Below, piece by piece: positions 1 through 8,654 of a stretch of DNA of 12,382 nt; positions within the stretch are counted from its first letter, which is position 1; every line of letters begins with the position of its first letter. Both the position numbers and the translations under genes were made by a program. The stretch is from Cylindrotheca closterium (taxonomy: Eukaryota > Bacillariophyta > Bacillariophyceae > Bacillariales > Bacillariaceae). The notes beneath the pieces were generated by a model that saw only the letters and a list, made by a program, of their open reading frames with translations, ran no database searches and was not told the DNA's origin. The stretch spans positions 1 to 12,382 of the forward strand of contig CAKOGP040001970.1 in the NCBI GenBank assembly GCA_933822405.4. Reading direction: 5' to 3'.

Positions 1-324
1 TCCAAAACCGCCAAGGATGGCGCAGTGCAAGGACGATCGCTCGTTGCCTACATCACAAAACTCAAGGTGTCAAAGTTTCACAGGCTCTACAAGAAGGCTT
101 GGAGACAGGAGATGTTTGCTCTCGCAAAGGCCCAACGCATTATCACTACTGACGAAAAGTCGCCTCGCTTTTGGGAATTTTCGCTCGTGTTCGACCCAAC
201 ATTAATTGTTCAACGCGCCGAGCCGTTGACTTGGATGTGGCGAACGGCATCCGAATTCTTCGCTAATCCTGCTATCATTCCTCACATTGTGGGGGAATTT
301 GAGCGACTAAAACGAGAGCTATAA
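1..324 (+). CDS. Unrecognised protein, C-terminal part (5' end outside window)
   Basis: An open frame enters from the left edge (frame 1, first codon TCC) and ends at TAA 322-324, giving at least 107 residues. No ATG start is needed inside the window because the frame is open at base 1. The visible part is basic at first (Lys/Arg-rich around KLKVSKFHRLYKKAWRQ). It is then aromatic and hydrophobic (WEFSLVFDPTLIVQ, LTWMWRTASEFF) and ends in a short charged helix (EFERLKREL). I do not recognise a family. It could be the end of a host gene or of a transposon-encoded protein, since the DNA just downstream is transposon-rich. A shorter overlapping frame from 17 looks like a shadow. Confidence 0.4.
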   Translation, partial: SKTAKDGAVQGRSLVAYITKLKVSKFHRLYKKAWRQEMFALAKAQRIITTDEKSPRFWEFSLVFDPTLIVQRAEPLTWMWRTASEFFANPAIIPHIVGEFERLKREL

Positions 325-806
325 ATAGCCAAAGCTCAGTCCAAGTTTCCACCAAAACAAGGTTGGAACCAGACCAAACTTCTCCGTTATTTACACACAA
401 CAACAATCTTAATTTATGACTTCTGCGCTGCCCATCAGAAGTGGCCACCAACCATGGGCTCAAATGACAAAAGATCACAAGAGATGGCTTTGAAATCGAC
501 AAGGACTGCACCTGAGCACGCTCAGGAAGGTCTGGAGGCAACAACCCGCTCGAATTCTACCACCCTATTGACGGTTGACCTTGTGAAGGACAACCCCTGT
601 GAATGCAAATTCTCCATGTTGTACAGCATATTTGTCTTGTTTCTTTCTCTGGAAAAGATACAGCAGACCGATCTTCTTGGTCTACCCTTCCAAATCCCCA
701 CCAACAGAGTGGGAGCGCCAATCTGCCCATTGACAGATGACTTGAGAGAATTGCATTCAATTCTTTCCTTGGAAAAGGTACCCACAAAATTTGTCTGTAT
801 CCCAGG

Positions 807-882
807 AGAAATCCTTGCATCTTGTTTGTACTTCCCCACCAACAGAAATCCTTGCATCTTGTTTGTACTTCCCCACCAACAG
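807..882. repeat. 37-bp tandem duplication, two copies
   Basis: Copy 1 is 807-843 and copy 2 is 844-880, with a further AG (881-882) continuing the match. The copies are identical over the full unit (AGAAATCCTTGCATC at the start, CTTCCCCACCAAC at the end). Identity suggests a recent replication-slippage duplication. The period is not a multiple of three, so it would shift any reading frame. Confidence 0.9.
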
Positions 883-1059
883 TGGGAGCGCCAATTTGTC
901 CCCTGACATGATCGACTAGAGCAACTTTTTTCTTGAAAAATGCCTCAATGTGGCTCAAACTTATCTGACTGAAAGCAGCATAGTTCCTAGCCTCTACAGC
1001 CGTATTACACCGGCAGTTGGATACTCTAGAAGTAGCATAAAAACCAATTAATGATTCAG

Positions 1060-1076
1060 TTATATATATATATATA
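1060..1076. repeat. (TA)n microsatellite
   Basis: A run of eight TA units, preceded by T and followed by CATACA. Simple low-complexity DNA in non-coding sequence. Confidence 0.9.
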
Positions 1077-1138
1077 CATACACCGATGAGTCCAGTGAAT
1101 GAGAGCATGTCCCATTGCTGCCAATGGTGATTGTCACA

Positions 1139-1150
1139 ATGGCAGGAGTG
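1139..1150 (+). other. Polypurine tract of copia-type element B
   Basis: The purine-rich stretch ATGGCAGGAGTG immediately precedes TGTTGG, the start of LTR B. The 16-mer GGCAGGAGTGTGTTGG (1141-1156) is identical to 11247-11262, where it separates the end of a copia Pol from its right LTR. In LTR retroelements this tract primes plus-strand DNA synthesis. It places the internal region of element B to the left, so LTR B is a 3' LTR. Confidence 0.65.
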
Positions 1151-1658
1151 TGTTGGGATATGACAAAATATGAGTTTTTACGTTCCAAAAGAAACTATTC
1201 AAGTACAAAGTTTTCGACATGTGCGATCGGACTTTGATCGTGATGTCGGGATTCGACGCAAGTCTGCCCGACGCAAGTCTGTCGGACAATCTGTATCCAC
1301 ACAAACAGGAAAAGATCCTGTACAAGTGGAATATTGATGTTGTGTACGATGCAGTAGGGAATAATGCAAGATATCCCAAAGTACTGCATTCAACACAGAA
1401 TTGTCGTAGAAGTCGAATCGAGTTCTGTAAACAAGGGATTTTCCAAGGGAAAATCGTCGAACTCACTTTTGTGATTGAAACATCAATTCAAGCCAAACAT
1501 TAATCAAATAGGAACAATTTCACTCAAAGTATACCTAGACACAGGAGAACTATTGTCGTGAAAGTGTTGTACAGTCGATTACGAATTTGGATTGCAGAGA
1601 GTTTGTTCTGAGCGCTAAAGGCACTCACGATAGAGCACATTTTGCTTTTATTCTAACA
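1151..1658 (+). mobile_element. Copia-type LTR (LTR B), 3' LTR of a degraded element
   Basis: The left boundary is well supported by the polypurine tract and TGTTGG. The right boundary is inferred from TTCTAACA at 1651-1658, which gives TG...CA termini and about 508 bp. The left LTR of element A also starts TGTTGGATAT and has ATTGCAG, then CGCT, then TTCTAACA at its proposed end, so the two families look distantly related. Inside, CGACGCAAGTCTG occurs twice (1254-1266 and 1269-1281), reminiscent of the small tandem repeats in LTR A. A 94-codon open frame inside (1219-1503) shows no domain. No second copy of this LTR is in the window. Confidence 0.5.
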
Positions 1659-2116
1659 ACTCTACAATACTGAACCTCACACCGATCCAAACTCCGTTCG
1701 ATCACGCACCGGGAATGTTGTAAAGTTGAGCAATTGCCCACTGATTTGGCGCTCCCACCTACAAGCATCCATCACTTGCTCCACCTTTGAGGCCAAATAC
1801 AATGCTCTCTCTTCTGCTCTAAAGACTTTAATTCCATTGAAGCGACTTCTCATTGAAGCCACCGACCACGTTGAACTTGACGACGGAATGCGTGCCACCA
1901 TCCGGGCTTCAGCATTTGAAGACAACCAAGGAGCATACTTCCTGGCCACCAACCAAAGAATCACATCTCACACTTGATGGTATCTCAACAAGTGGCACTG
2001 GTACTGTTGCCATGATCCACGAGTTGGACACATCACTCCAAGATGCTGATTACTTCACAAAGGCACAGTCTTGTGAACCTTTCGAGAGCAATTGCTTTCA
2101 AGTGCAAGGGTGGTAA
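1657..2116 (+). pseudogene. Copia Pol remnant, RNase H domain (element C), frame-broken
   Basis: Frame 1 from about 1657 to the TGA at 1975-1977 reads as the RNase H end of a Ty1/copia polyprotein. It contains DPNSVRSRTGNVVKLSNCPL, then CSTFEAKYNALSSALKTLIP (matching the family's STxEAEYxALS), then EDNQGAYFLATNQR. After the stop, frame 1 still shows W-Y-L-N-K-W-H-W, the remains of the KYLNVKWHW block. The frame then shifts, and frame 2 gives GTVAMIHELDTSLQDADYFTKAQ and ends VQGW at 2116. So one stop, a short in-frame deletion and at least one frameshift are present. Its sequence differs clearly from the RNase H of element A, so it belongs to another family. Protease, integrase and reverse transcriptase are missing. 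Confidence 0.85.
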
Positions 2117-2254
2117 CACCTTTGCACAACCACCCTAACCCTTGTACATTTGCACCGAGCAGAGAGACGTAGACAACTCCGGTTGTTGAACTCGCCTGCT
2201 CACCAGTGAGATGCAACATCTTTACAGATCTATTTGTTTCGCAAATTCCAGTGA

Positions 2255-2260
2255 TGACGT
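2255..2260 (+). promoter_or_regulatory. CRE-like motif TGACGT
   Basis: TGACGT core, 553 bp upstream of the glutaredoxin ATG. In diatoms this core is known as part of CO2/cAMP-responsive elements bound by bZIP factors. A six-base match is weak alone, and the position is distal. Confidence 0.2.
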
Positions 2261-2333
2261 TTTGTGTTGAAGTTTCGGATGAGAGGGAGAGTCGAAAGTC
2301 GTCTGTTTGTCCATCAGATGATAGCATTTACTG

Positions 2334-2344
2334 AACGTCAGCAC
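2334..2344 (+). promoter_or_regulatory. CRE-like motif, first copy of AACGTCAGCAC
   Basis: The 11-mer AACGTCAGCAC contains ACGTCA, the reverse complement of TGACGT. The same 11-mer recurs at 2688-2698, so the match extends beyond the six-base core. Confidence 0.25.
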
Positions 2345-2687
2345 CCCAACGGCTAACGTATCCAAAGTATCTTATACAGGTATCAAGATTCCCAATCTTG
2401 ACTACAATGCTCCTTTGCTAAACTTCGCCACATTCTTAACGTTGTTAAGACTAAGCATCGCTATTGCATGCGTTGAGATGGTCGGAGTTTCATCCTGTTT
2501 ACATCCTTCACACCACAAAATCACTATAGTTTTCAGAATACTGTTTTATCACACATTTTCGGACATTTTGTAACTATTTCAGTACTTGAAGCACGACAAT
2601 CGCATGCAATCAAGCTACAGCTTTGAGTGGTACTGTATTTTCTATTTAGAAACTTTATCTGACTTATCCGACTACCCGACGCCAGCA

Positions 2688-2698
2688 AACGTCAGCAC
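2688..2698 (+). promoter_or_regulatory. CRE-like motif, second copy of AACGTCAGCAC
   Basis: Exact repeat of 2334-2344, ending 114 bp upstream of the glutaredoxin ATG. This is a reasonable position for a proximal promoter element, possibly bZIP-bound. Function is inferred only. Confidence 0.3.
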
Positions 2699-2812
2699 TT
2701 GTCGCACCCGAAGATCCATCATGCATGCATGAGCGAGGAGTGGTGGTACCTGGCAATCTTCGATGCTACAACCCTACAACTTTAGTCAGTGGTTTTCGAT
2801 CTCAATATCGAA

Positions 2813-3295
2813 ATGTCTAAGCTCTTCGCCTCAATCGCCATTCTCATGGCAGCGACACTTCCTCACTACGCGAGCTCCTTCTCCTTAGGTGGCAGGACGA
2901 CTGTTATGTCGCAAAGAAGCCAGCTCTTGACCACTTTGGGAATGTCTGACGACTTCATTCAAGAAACCCCTAAGATAACCGAAGGAAGGATTCAGGAGTT
3001 GGTTGATACTCATCCCGTACTTCTATTTATGAAGGGGAGCAAACTGTTTCCTCAGTGCGGATTCAGCAACACAGCGGTTCAAATTCTCCAGTCTTATGAT
3101 ATCGACTTTCACAGCGTTGATGTGCTGAGCGATGAAGCCATCCGATCTGGTGTCAAGGATTTTTCCCAGTGGCCAACAATCCCTCAACTCTATGTCGCAG
3201 GAGAATTCATTGGAGGTAGCGACATCATGATCGAACTCTACCAAACCGGAGAATTGGGAGAAATGATCGAAAAGGCGAAAGCAGACATGATGTAG
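2813..3295 (+). CDS. Monothiol CGFS-type glutaredoxin, predicted plastid-targeted
   Basis: This 160-residue protein is a class II glutaredoxin that binds and delivers [2Fe-2S] clusters with glutathione, like plant GRXS14. The domain covers roughly residues 53-160. It contains FMKG (Lys74), the active site PQCGFS with Cys82, WPTIPQ with the cis-Pro loop (Thr122-Pro124), and GGSD (134-137) for glutathione contact. Residues 1-22 form a hydrophobic signal peptide followed by A-S-S-F-S (20-24). This fits the diatom ASAFAP signal with Phe23 after the cleavage site, so import into the plastid stroma is predicted. ATG 2813 is preferred because the signal peptide starts there; the frame stays open upstream to a GTG at 2789 but has no earlier ATG. 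No intron is seen. It converges on ARL1, with the stops 181 bp apart. Confidence 0.93.
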   Translation: MSKLFASIAILMAATLPHYASSFSLGGRTTVMSQRSQLLTTLGMSDDFIQETPKITEGRIQELVDTHPVLLFMKGSKLFPQCGFSNTAVQILQSYDIDFHSVDVLSDEAIRSGVKDFSQWPTIPQLYVAGEFIGGSDIMIELYQTGELGEMIEKAKADMM

Positions 3296-3476
3296 ATTGA
3301 TCGAACTTGTAGTTGCATGCTCGAACTGGAGACACTTTGCATGCATTTCCACTCCTGGGCATGTAGAAGGACAGAGCTCACCAAAATGGCGACGGGCAGC
3401 TCATTAGTATAACCTCGTAATCTACAGTGCTAATTCATGATAATTCTTTCACATTCGATGTTTTGCCCTTACTAGT

Positions 3477-4648
<1,172 letters not shown>

Positions 4649-5536
4649 CTACATTATGCAACAGTCGTCGTCGCCAGTTCCAATATGCATGAGCGGGTTT
4701 ATCGCTGGTATTCCCTCACCGTCCAACTCGAGGCCTGGAGCAATCACTTGAACAATTTCGATCGGTGGCTGCCCATATTTTTGAACTTCCTGCATTTGTT
4801 CCATAAGTTCTTTTTTTTCGAATAATTCACACCAATGAGTTACTCTGGTAAAACGACACGTTGCTATCGAAGAAAAAACTTACTTGTTGTGTTTGAGGGT
4901 TCCTCCTCGTATACCTTTATCAATCTTTTGAAGCTGTTGTACTGTTCGCATCGTCTGTCAATGGTCAGCCTGGTCAGCAAACAGACATCTCACCTAGCAC
5001 TAACATCGCCGTTTCAAAATTCTGAGTACTCACTGTTGATACTCCTCTGTTGACAAATTCCCCTGATTCTCGTCAAGATAATCGGGGAACTGGTCGAGGA
5101 CTTGTTTCATCGGTTCGTACATCAATTCCTTTGACAACAACTGCTCCATCATTCCATCTATCACAGCATCTGCATCATAATTTTCAGTACCGCCGTCTGA
5201 CAACCCAAGCATTTCTCTGAGAAAGTCGTCCTCCTGATCTATATCTTCAATGCTTGTTCGATTCATCTCTTCCAAAAGACTCCCAAGCGCCTCTTCGACT
5301 GTTTGAGGCTGGTATCGTTGCTTTCCTTTTGCATCGATTTTTTTTCCTGTTCCCTTGTTCTTTTTCTTGTTGTGCTTCTTTGCCGTCTCTTGCTGAATGT
5401 CTTCGTTCATTGCCTTGGACTTTGAAGTTGAATTGTGACCTGCTTTCGAATCCAACTGGTTTCGGTAGCTTTTACTTGTCGCACTATTGCCTTCATCGTC
5501 GAGCTCATCTAATGCTTCATCAAGAACCGCATCCAT
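4649..5536 (-). CDS. PEX19: PEX19 peroxisomal biogenesis factor (3 exons)
   Basis: Exons are complement(5034..5536), complement(4884..4954) and complement(4649..4809), encoding 244 residues (human PEX19 has 299). PEX19 is the cytosolic chaperone and import receptor for peroxisomal membrane proteins and docks on PEX3. Residues 1-14 are acidic and helical (MDAVLDEALDELDD), where the PEX3-binding site lies in the family. Residues 40-75 are a Lys-rich linker. The C-terminal domain has MMEQLLSKELMYEPMKQVLD, FPDYLDENQG, YNSFKRLIKVYEEE and LMEQMQEVQKYGQPPIEIV. The protein ends Cys-Cys-Ile-Met, a CaaX box predicted to be farnesylated, as in animal and yeast PEX19. The start at 5536 follows an in-frame TAG at 5543-5545. 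It is upstream of and head-to-tail with ARL1. The motif order is intact, so it is probably functional. Confidence 0.93.
4810..4883 (-). other. PEX19 intron 2 (74 bp)
   Basis: Donor ACAACAA|GTAAGT and acceptor AAAAAAAAG|AACTTATGG on the minus strand. Joining gives SNTTKLMEQMQEVQKYG in frame. The acceptor is preceded by eight A residues and not by a pyrimidine tract, which is unusual, but no other AG keeps the family sequence. Confidence 0.85.
4955..5033 (-). other. PEX19 intron 1 (79 bp)
   Basis: Donor CAACA|GTGAGT and acceptor GACAG|ACGATG on the minus strand. It splits a Gln codon (CA|A) and joins STEEYQQ to RCEQYNSFKRL. The retained intron gives an immediate TGA formed across the donor, ending the protein after residue 168. 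Confidence 0.9.
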
Positions 5537-5922
5537 TCTGCACTATTTTCTTCCGTGTAAAGCTTCAAAGTCTCCGTTTCCGTACACTACAATACTGTGG
5601 TAATATCGTCGTCGATCTATGTGTAGGTAGGACTTGAAACGGCCCATAGAGAACAGGCCCAAGGTATTGGGACTGTAGAAGCTCCTTTGGTTGGGTACAG
5701 AACTAGACCTTAGTCAAAAGGTCCACGTAAGCGCCTCTCTATAGACATCCACAATTTTCTCTGTGACTCTTCTGTGAAGGTTGGGTTATTATTCGAATAG
5801 CCAAAGGCTTTTACTGAAGAGATACACTCTGCAGAGTGGCAGCAAACTATTGCTATTGCATTTGCTACGTATTTGACTTTGTTGCATCTTGATTGAAGCG
5901 TTTGAAGTGAAAATACAGCACT
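5537..5922. other. Intergenic region upstream of PEX19
   Basis: It should hold the PEX19 promoter on the minus strand, next to the decayed gag-like ORF on the plus strand. I see no gene, RNA gene or strong motif. Confidence 0.5.
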
Positions 5923-6405
5923 ATGACTTCTCTTGCAACTGACTCACCATTTACCTACGTTGAAAAAGATAGGGACATTCTCACTGAGATTGTATTCCAG
6001 ACGCAAGGCCAAGGTTCCACTTTACCTTGGAAAAGGCAGCAATTTGGAACCTTTTTGCAGGATGTACATCTCATTCAAGAATCTTTGCACTCAATGGGAA
6101 ATCAATGGCAACGGAGCTGCAATTGCCAACCTCAAGTTCTCGCTCTTTTGTCTACATCTTGGTGGTCAAGCCTTGAACAAATGGAATGAAATTGAAACTA
6201 GCGTGACCAATCGCACTAACGCGCAATTCAAGAATTCCGTTGACAGTTTTATCATGAAGATGTCAGCTGGCACAAATTCAAGGAACAGCGCAAGCCGTTT
6301 TCTGAAGTTGATCGCCTGCAGGAAGTCTATGAAAACTGATGTGTCCAGACACATCAGGCGACTTGAACTGTTAGAAATAAGCAAAATGTGCTCTATTGTG
6401 AGTGC
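5923..6405 (+). pseudogene. Gag-like ORF of another retroelement, frameshifted and interrupted
   Basis: The start (ATG 5923, MTSLATDSPFTYVEKDRDIL) is in frame 1. From about 6050 the plausible coding signal is in frame 2, with FKNLCTQWEINGNGAAIANL, LHLGGQALNKWNEIETSVTN and CRKSMKTDVSRHIRRLELLE. This order (an L-x-L-GG-x-AL-x-W block, then a short Arg/Lys-rich helical block) resembles retrotransposon capsid (gag) domains. I place it there by pattern only. A frameshift between the two parts is therefore likely. The frame runs into the left LTR of element A at 6406 and its remainder is not found after that element. The frame-2 stop at about 6476 is LTR sequence. Confidence 0.5.
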
Positions 6406-6484
6406 TGTTGGATATATTAGGATTTTCAAAGTACATATTTGGAGAAACAAGAAAAAGAGAATACATGTGAGCAATTGAGATGTC

Positions 6485-6528
6485 GACTGATACGACTAAA
6501 AATGAAGACTGATGCGACTAAAAATATC
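6485..6528 (+). repeat. 22-bp tandem repeats inside LTR A
   Basis: GACTGATACGACTAAAAATG begins at 6485 and GACTGATGCGACTAAAAATA begins at 6507, a period of 22. The pair is also present in the right LTR (11341 and 11363). Short repeats in the U3 part of LTRs often act as enhancers; that role is inferred here. Confidence 0.75.
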
Positions 6529-6775
6529 GCGCGTGGCGAGTCAGAAAACAGATCATATTTCTATGGAAATCATCTTGTTGATGATGTAAGAAATCAAGAT
6601 TCAAGCAAGAACCAAAGTTGGATACTAATCAAAGTACCAACTACAGTGGAAGGTGAAGGGATAAGCACATTGAACTTGCAGCATATCAGGCTGGCGTAGA
6701 GAGAATTCTGAGAATTTCCACTGAGCTGGAGAAGAAAGAGTCAAAGTCAAAAGTTGACAGATTGTTCTCACTTTT

Positions 6776-6785
6776 TATAATATAT
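6776..6785 (+). promoter_or_regulatory. TATA-like box in the left LTR
   Basis: TATAATATAT lies about 370 bp into the LTR, in an otherwise mixed sequence. If the LTR reaches 6951, this is a suitable U3 promoter position. It supports the longer LTR model only weakly. Confidence 0.3.
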
Positions 6786-6981
6786 TGCAAGCAACGAGTG
6801 AATTGGTTGATAAAGTAGGATCTCTAACAGATCTATATACTTCTATATACTGTAAATTCACATACTTAGAAGGCAACAATACCTGGACAGCTAAATTGCA
6901 GTTAATTGAACAGGTAGATTGCAGGCGGCAGTGGATCGCTTACTTCTAACATATATTATAAAAAGTCACTGAGTCGATCTC

Positions 6982-7057
6982 TCCTACAACTTGAAAGAAT
7001 AGGAACTGAATTGAATTGAGGGTCAACATATTCCTACGACTTGAAAGAATAGGAACT
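6982..7057 (+). repeat. 26-bp direct repeat in the leader, just before the gag ATG
   Basis: TCCTAC(A/G)ACTTGAAAGAATAGGAACT occurs at 6982-7007 and 7032-7057, with one mismatch and a period of 50. The second copy ends five bases before the gag ATG at 7063. It could be a packaging or priming element or a simple duplication. Confidence 0.85.
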
Positions 7058-7062
7058 TGCTC

Positions 7063-8371
7063 ATGATGAGTGGAGGATTTCAAAATGCTGGACAAAACAG
7101 ATCACAGCAAGGCCAAAGTAATGGTCAATACAATGGAAATAAGAGTGGCAATGGTAGCCAAAAAGAGAAGAAGTTTCATCCTCTGACTAGAGGAAACATT
7201 CCCGAATTTAGCTTTGATGAAGTAAAGAAGACATTGGTGATCAAAATGTCAACAATGAAGATGGATCATATTGATGACATGATTCAGAGTGTACGAACCA
7301 TGAATTTGTTCGATATTCAAAGTGTGAAGCCGACATTGGTATTGGTAACTAATGACAGCAATCCTGATAAGGAGATAAAGAATGAAGAAAGAAGAACTAA
7401 TTATTTGGCTGATCAAAAGGATTGGAAGGCCAGGAAGAACGCGTTTGATAACAATAAACGCAATGTCTATGGAATGATTATGAAAATGTGTACCGATCAT
7501 ATGGTGGACAAGCTTGAGCGAGAAGCTGACTTTGATAACAAATTATTCAATGATCCTGTGGAGTTATTGATGCGGATCAAGATATGATACATAATGGGAA
7601 TATTTTGGTCTATGGAAGACCATGAGCAATCTGATTAATTGTCATCAAAAGGAGAAGGAAAACATTGCGAGTTTTCGTAAACGATTTGAAGAAAGGGCAA
7701 AGGCATTGCAAGCTTTGCTTGGTGATGATTTTTTGGACAAATTTACTGAGAAGAGTCAGGAATATGATTTATTGGGAAGCAATGCTGAACGATTGCAACA
7801 TAAGAAGGAATCATGGGAAAGATTCATGGCCAACGGATTTCTGTATATTTCCGATAGAGCCAAGTATCAATCAAGAATTGATGGAATGACGGCGCAGTAC
7901 ACGTTGAAGCATCTGGATTTCAAACAACGTTGTACATTTCCAACTACTTTGGAAAATGCTGCTGATGTTTTGAATCAACACAAACACGATAACAGGAAGA
8001 AGAATTCGAATGAAGGAAATTCGAATGGACAAGGCAAACAGAACAAGTCAAACAACAATCAAAATGACGGAGCTCAGTTTTTGCAACAACAAACTTGAGC
8101 GTGTTTTGTATGCAGATCAAAAGATCATGTCGCACCTCAATGTGCGGACAAATTGAAGCCGCGGGAACAGTGGAAAAACCCGGACAAATATAGGGATTAT
8201 TCAAGCATGAATGGTCGTGGTAATTGACAAAATATGCAACGTGATGAGAATGCAACGTGTGATGATGAATCGAGAGATTCAAATACTCGATGGAACTATG
8301 GACGTTTCAACAATGGATCCCATGGAGGACAATTTATTCAACGAGGACATACTGACAATCATATATATAAC
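7063..8371 (+). pseudogene. Copia Gag with CCHC zinc knuckle, broken by stops and a frameshift
   Basis: Gag forms the particle and packages the element RNA. Frame 1 (ATG 7063 to TGA 7585-7587) has a Gln/Asn/Gly-rich start and a capsid segment ending DPVELLMRIKI. The frame then shifts near 7590-7600. Frame 2 continues EYFGLWKTMSNLINCHQKEK and SFRKRFEERAKALQALLGDD, a typical copia capsid, up to TGA 8096-8098. Beyond that stop the same frame reads C-F-V-C-R-S-K-D-H-V-A-P-Q-C (8102-8143), a perfect C-x2-C-x4-H-x4-C knuckle. A second TGA follows at 8225-8227, then an Arg/Asn/Gly-rich tail, and a third TGA at 8372-8374. The ATG at 7063 is chosen because it opens the frame right after the leader repeat. 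No functional Gag can be made. Confidence 0.85.
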
Positions 8372-8654
8372 TGATGCATTAATCGTATTAAAACTATCTC
8401 AAGTTTCTAGATTGCCGTTAACAGCTGTCATGGCCATTTACCATACAGAGGTGAGTCCAGTACTGTTGAACCAGTGTGAGGCATCCAATCCCAAGGAAGT
8501 TGCTCTCATTGGATATTACATTGCACCCTTGCACATGTAGAAACAATCTTGCCACTCGGGGCGGCGTATTTTTATTTTGTTTTTTGAGTTTTTTGAAGGG
8601 GATGGTGGGCATGATTGTGTAGCAGGTGGGAAGCCCATTGTTCTTGCGCCCTAA
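8372..8654 (+). other. Junction region between Gag and the unrecognised coding segment
   Basis: No copia protease motif or other domain is recognised. A frame through 8211-8540 is open but looks like a shadow of Gag continued into unknown DNA. From about 8560 the sequence is G/T-rich with T runs (TTTTTATTTTGTTTTTTGAG). The left boundary of the inserted or captured segment lies somewhere here; I cannot place it exactly. Confidence 0.4.

Larger units (their letters stand above)
325..1138. other. Non-coding or decayed DNA, probable retroelement debris
   Basis: About 800 bp without a convincing gene. Several long frames overlap here on both strands (for example 454-906 on plus and 557-1108 on minus), but none shows a recognisable domain, and part of their length comes from a duplicated 37-bp unit. 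The 12-mer CCCCACCAACAG occurs three times (696-707, 834-845, 871-882). Two of the copies lead into TGGGAGCGCCAAT (710-722 after two extra bases, and 883-895). A TA run lies at 1060-1076. The right edge carries the polypurine-tract end of a copia element at 1139-1150. Confidence 0.5.
2117..2812. other. Intergenic region upstream of the glutaredoxin gene
   Basis: About 700 bp between the copia remnant and the glutaredoxin ATG. I see no coding sequence. The first part may be the remains of the 3' LTR of element C. A short inverted repeat, AGGGTGGT (2107-2114) and ACCACCCT (2129-2136), lies just after the RNase H stop. The second half should hold the glutaredoxin promoter. It has three TGACGT/ACGTCA-core motifs (listed separately) and no clear TATA box. 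Confidence 0.5.
6406..6951 (+). repeat. Left LTR of element A
   Basis: It starts TGTTGGATATATTAGG. Bases 6406-6690 align with the right LTR 11257-11546. The true end is uncertain. Homology to the right copy stops at 6690, but TTCTAACA at 6944-6951 gives a TG...CA LTR of 546 bp that includes a TATA-like box, and the right copy would then be truncated. The alternative is a 285-bp LTR followed by a long leader. Confidence 0.65.

Noticed and set aside
1081..1106. Hammerhead-ribozyme-like core (CCGATGAGTCCAGTGA)
   Set aside because: The required CUGAUGA has C in place of U, and the GAAA box and flanking stems are missing.
557..1108. Long minus-strand open frame of 183 codons
   Set aside because: It overlaps other open frames, includes the 37-bp duplication and a TA run, and shows no domain or sensible composition.
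1746..1757. Inverted match (TTGGCGCTCCCA) to the TGGGAGCGCCAA motif at 710 and 883
   Set aside because: Here it lies inside the copia RNase H codons for IWRSHLQ, so coding explains it. A 12-13 base match can be chance.
2107..2136. Inverted repeat AGGGTGGT/ACCACCCT as a terminator or structured RNA
   Set aside because: The 8-bp stem with 14-base loop is short, and a eukaryotic context gives no support for a function.
6991..7057. FRT-like half sites (GAATAGGAACTT matches 12 bases of an FLP binding arm)
   Set aside because: The two copies are in direct orientation 50 bp apart, without the inverted arm and 8-bp core. No FLP-like recombinase is present. Chance similarity is likely.
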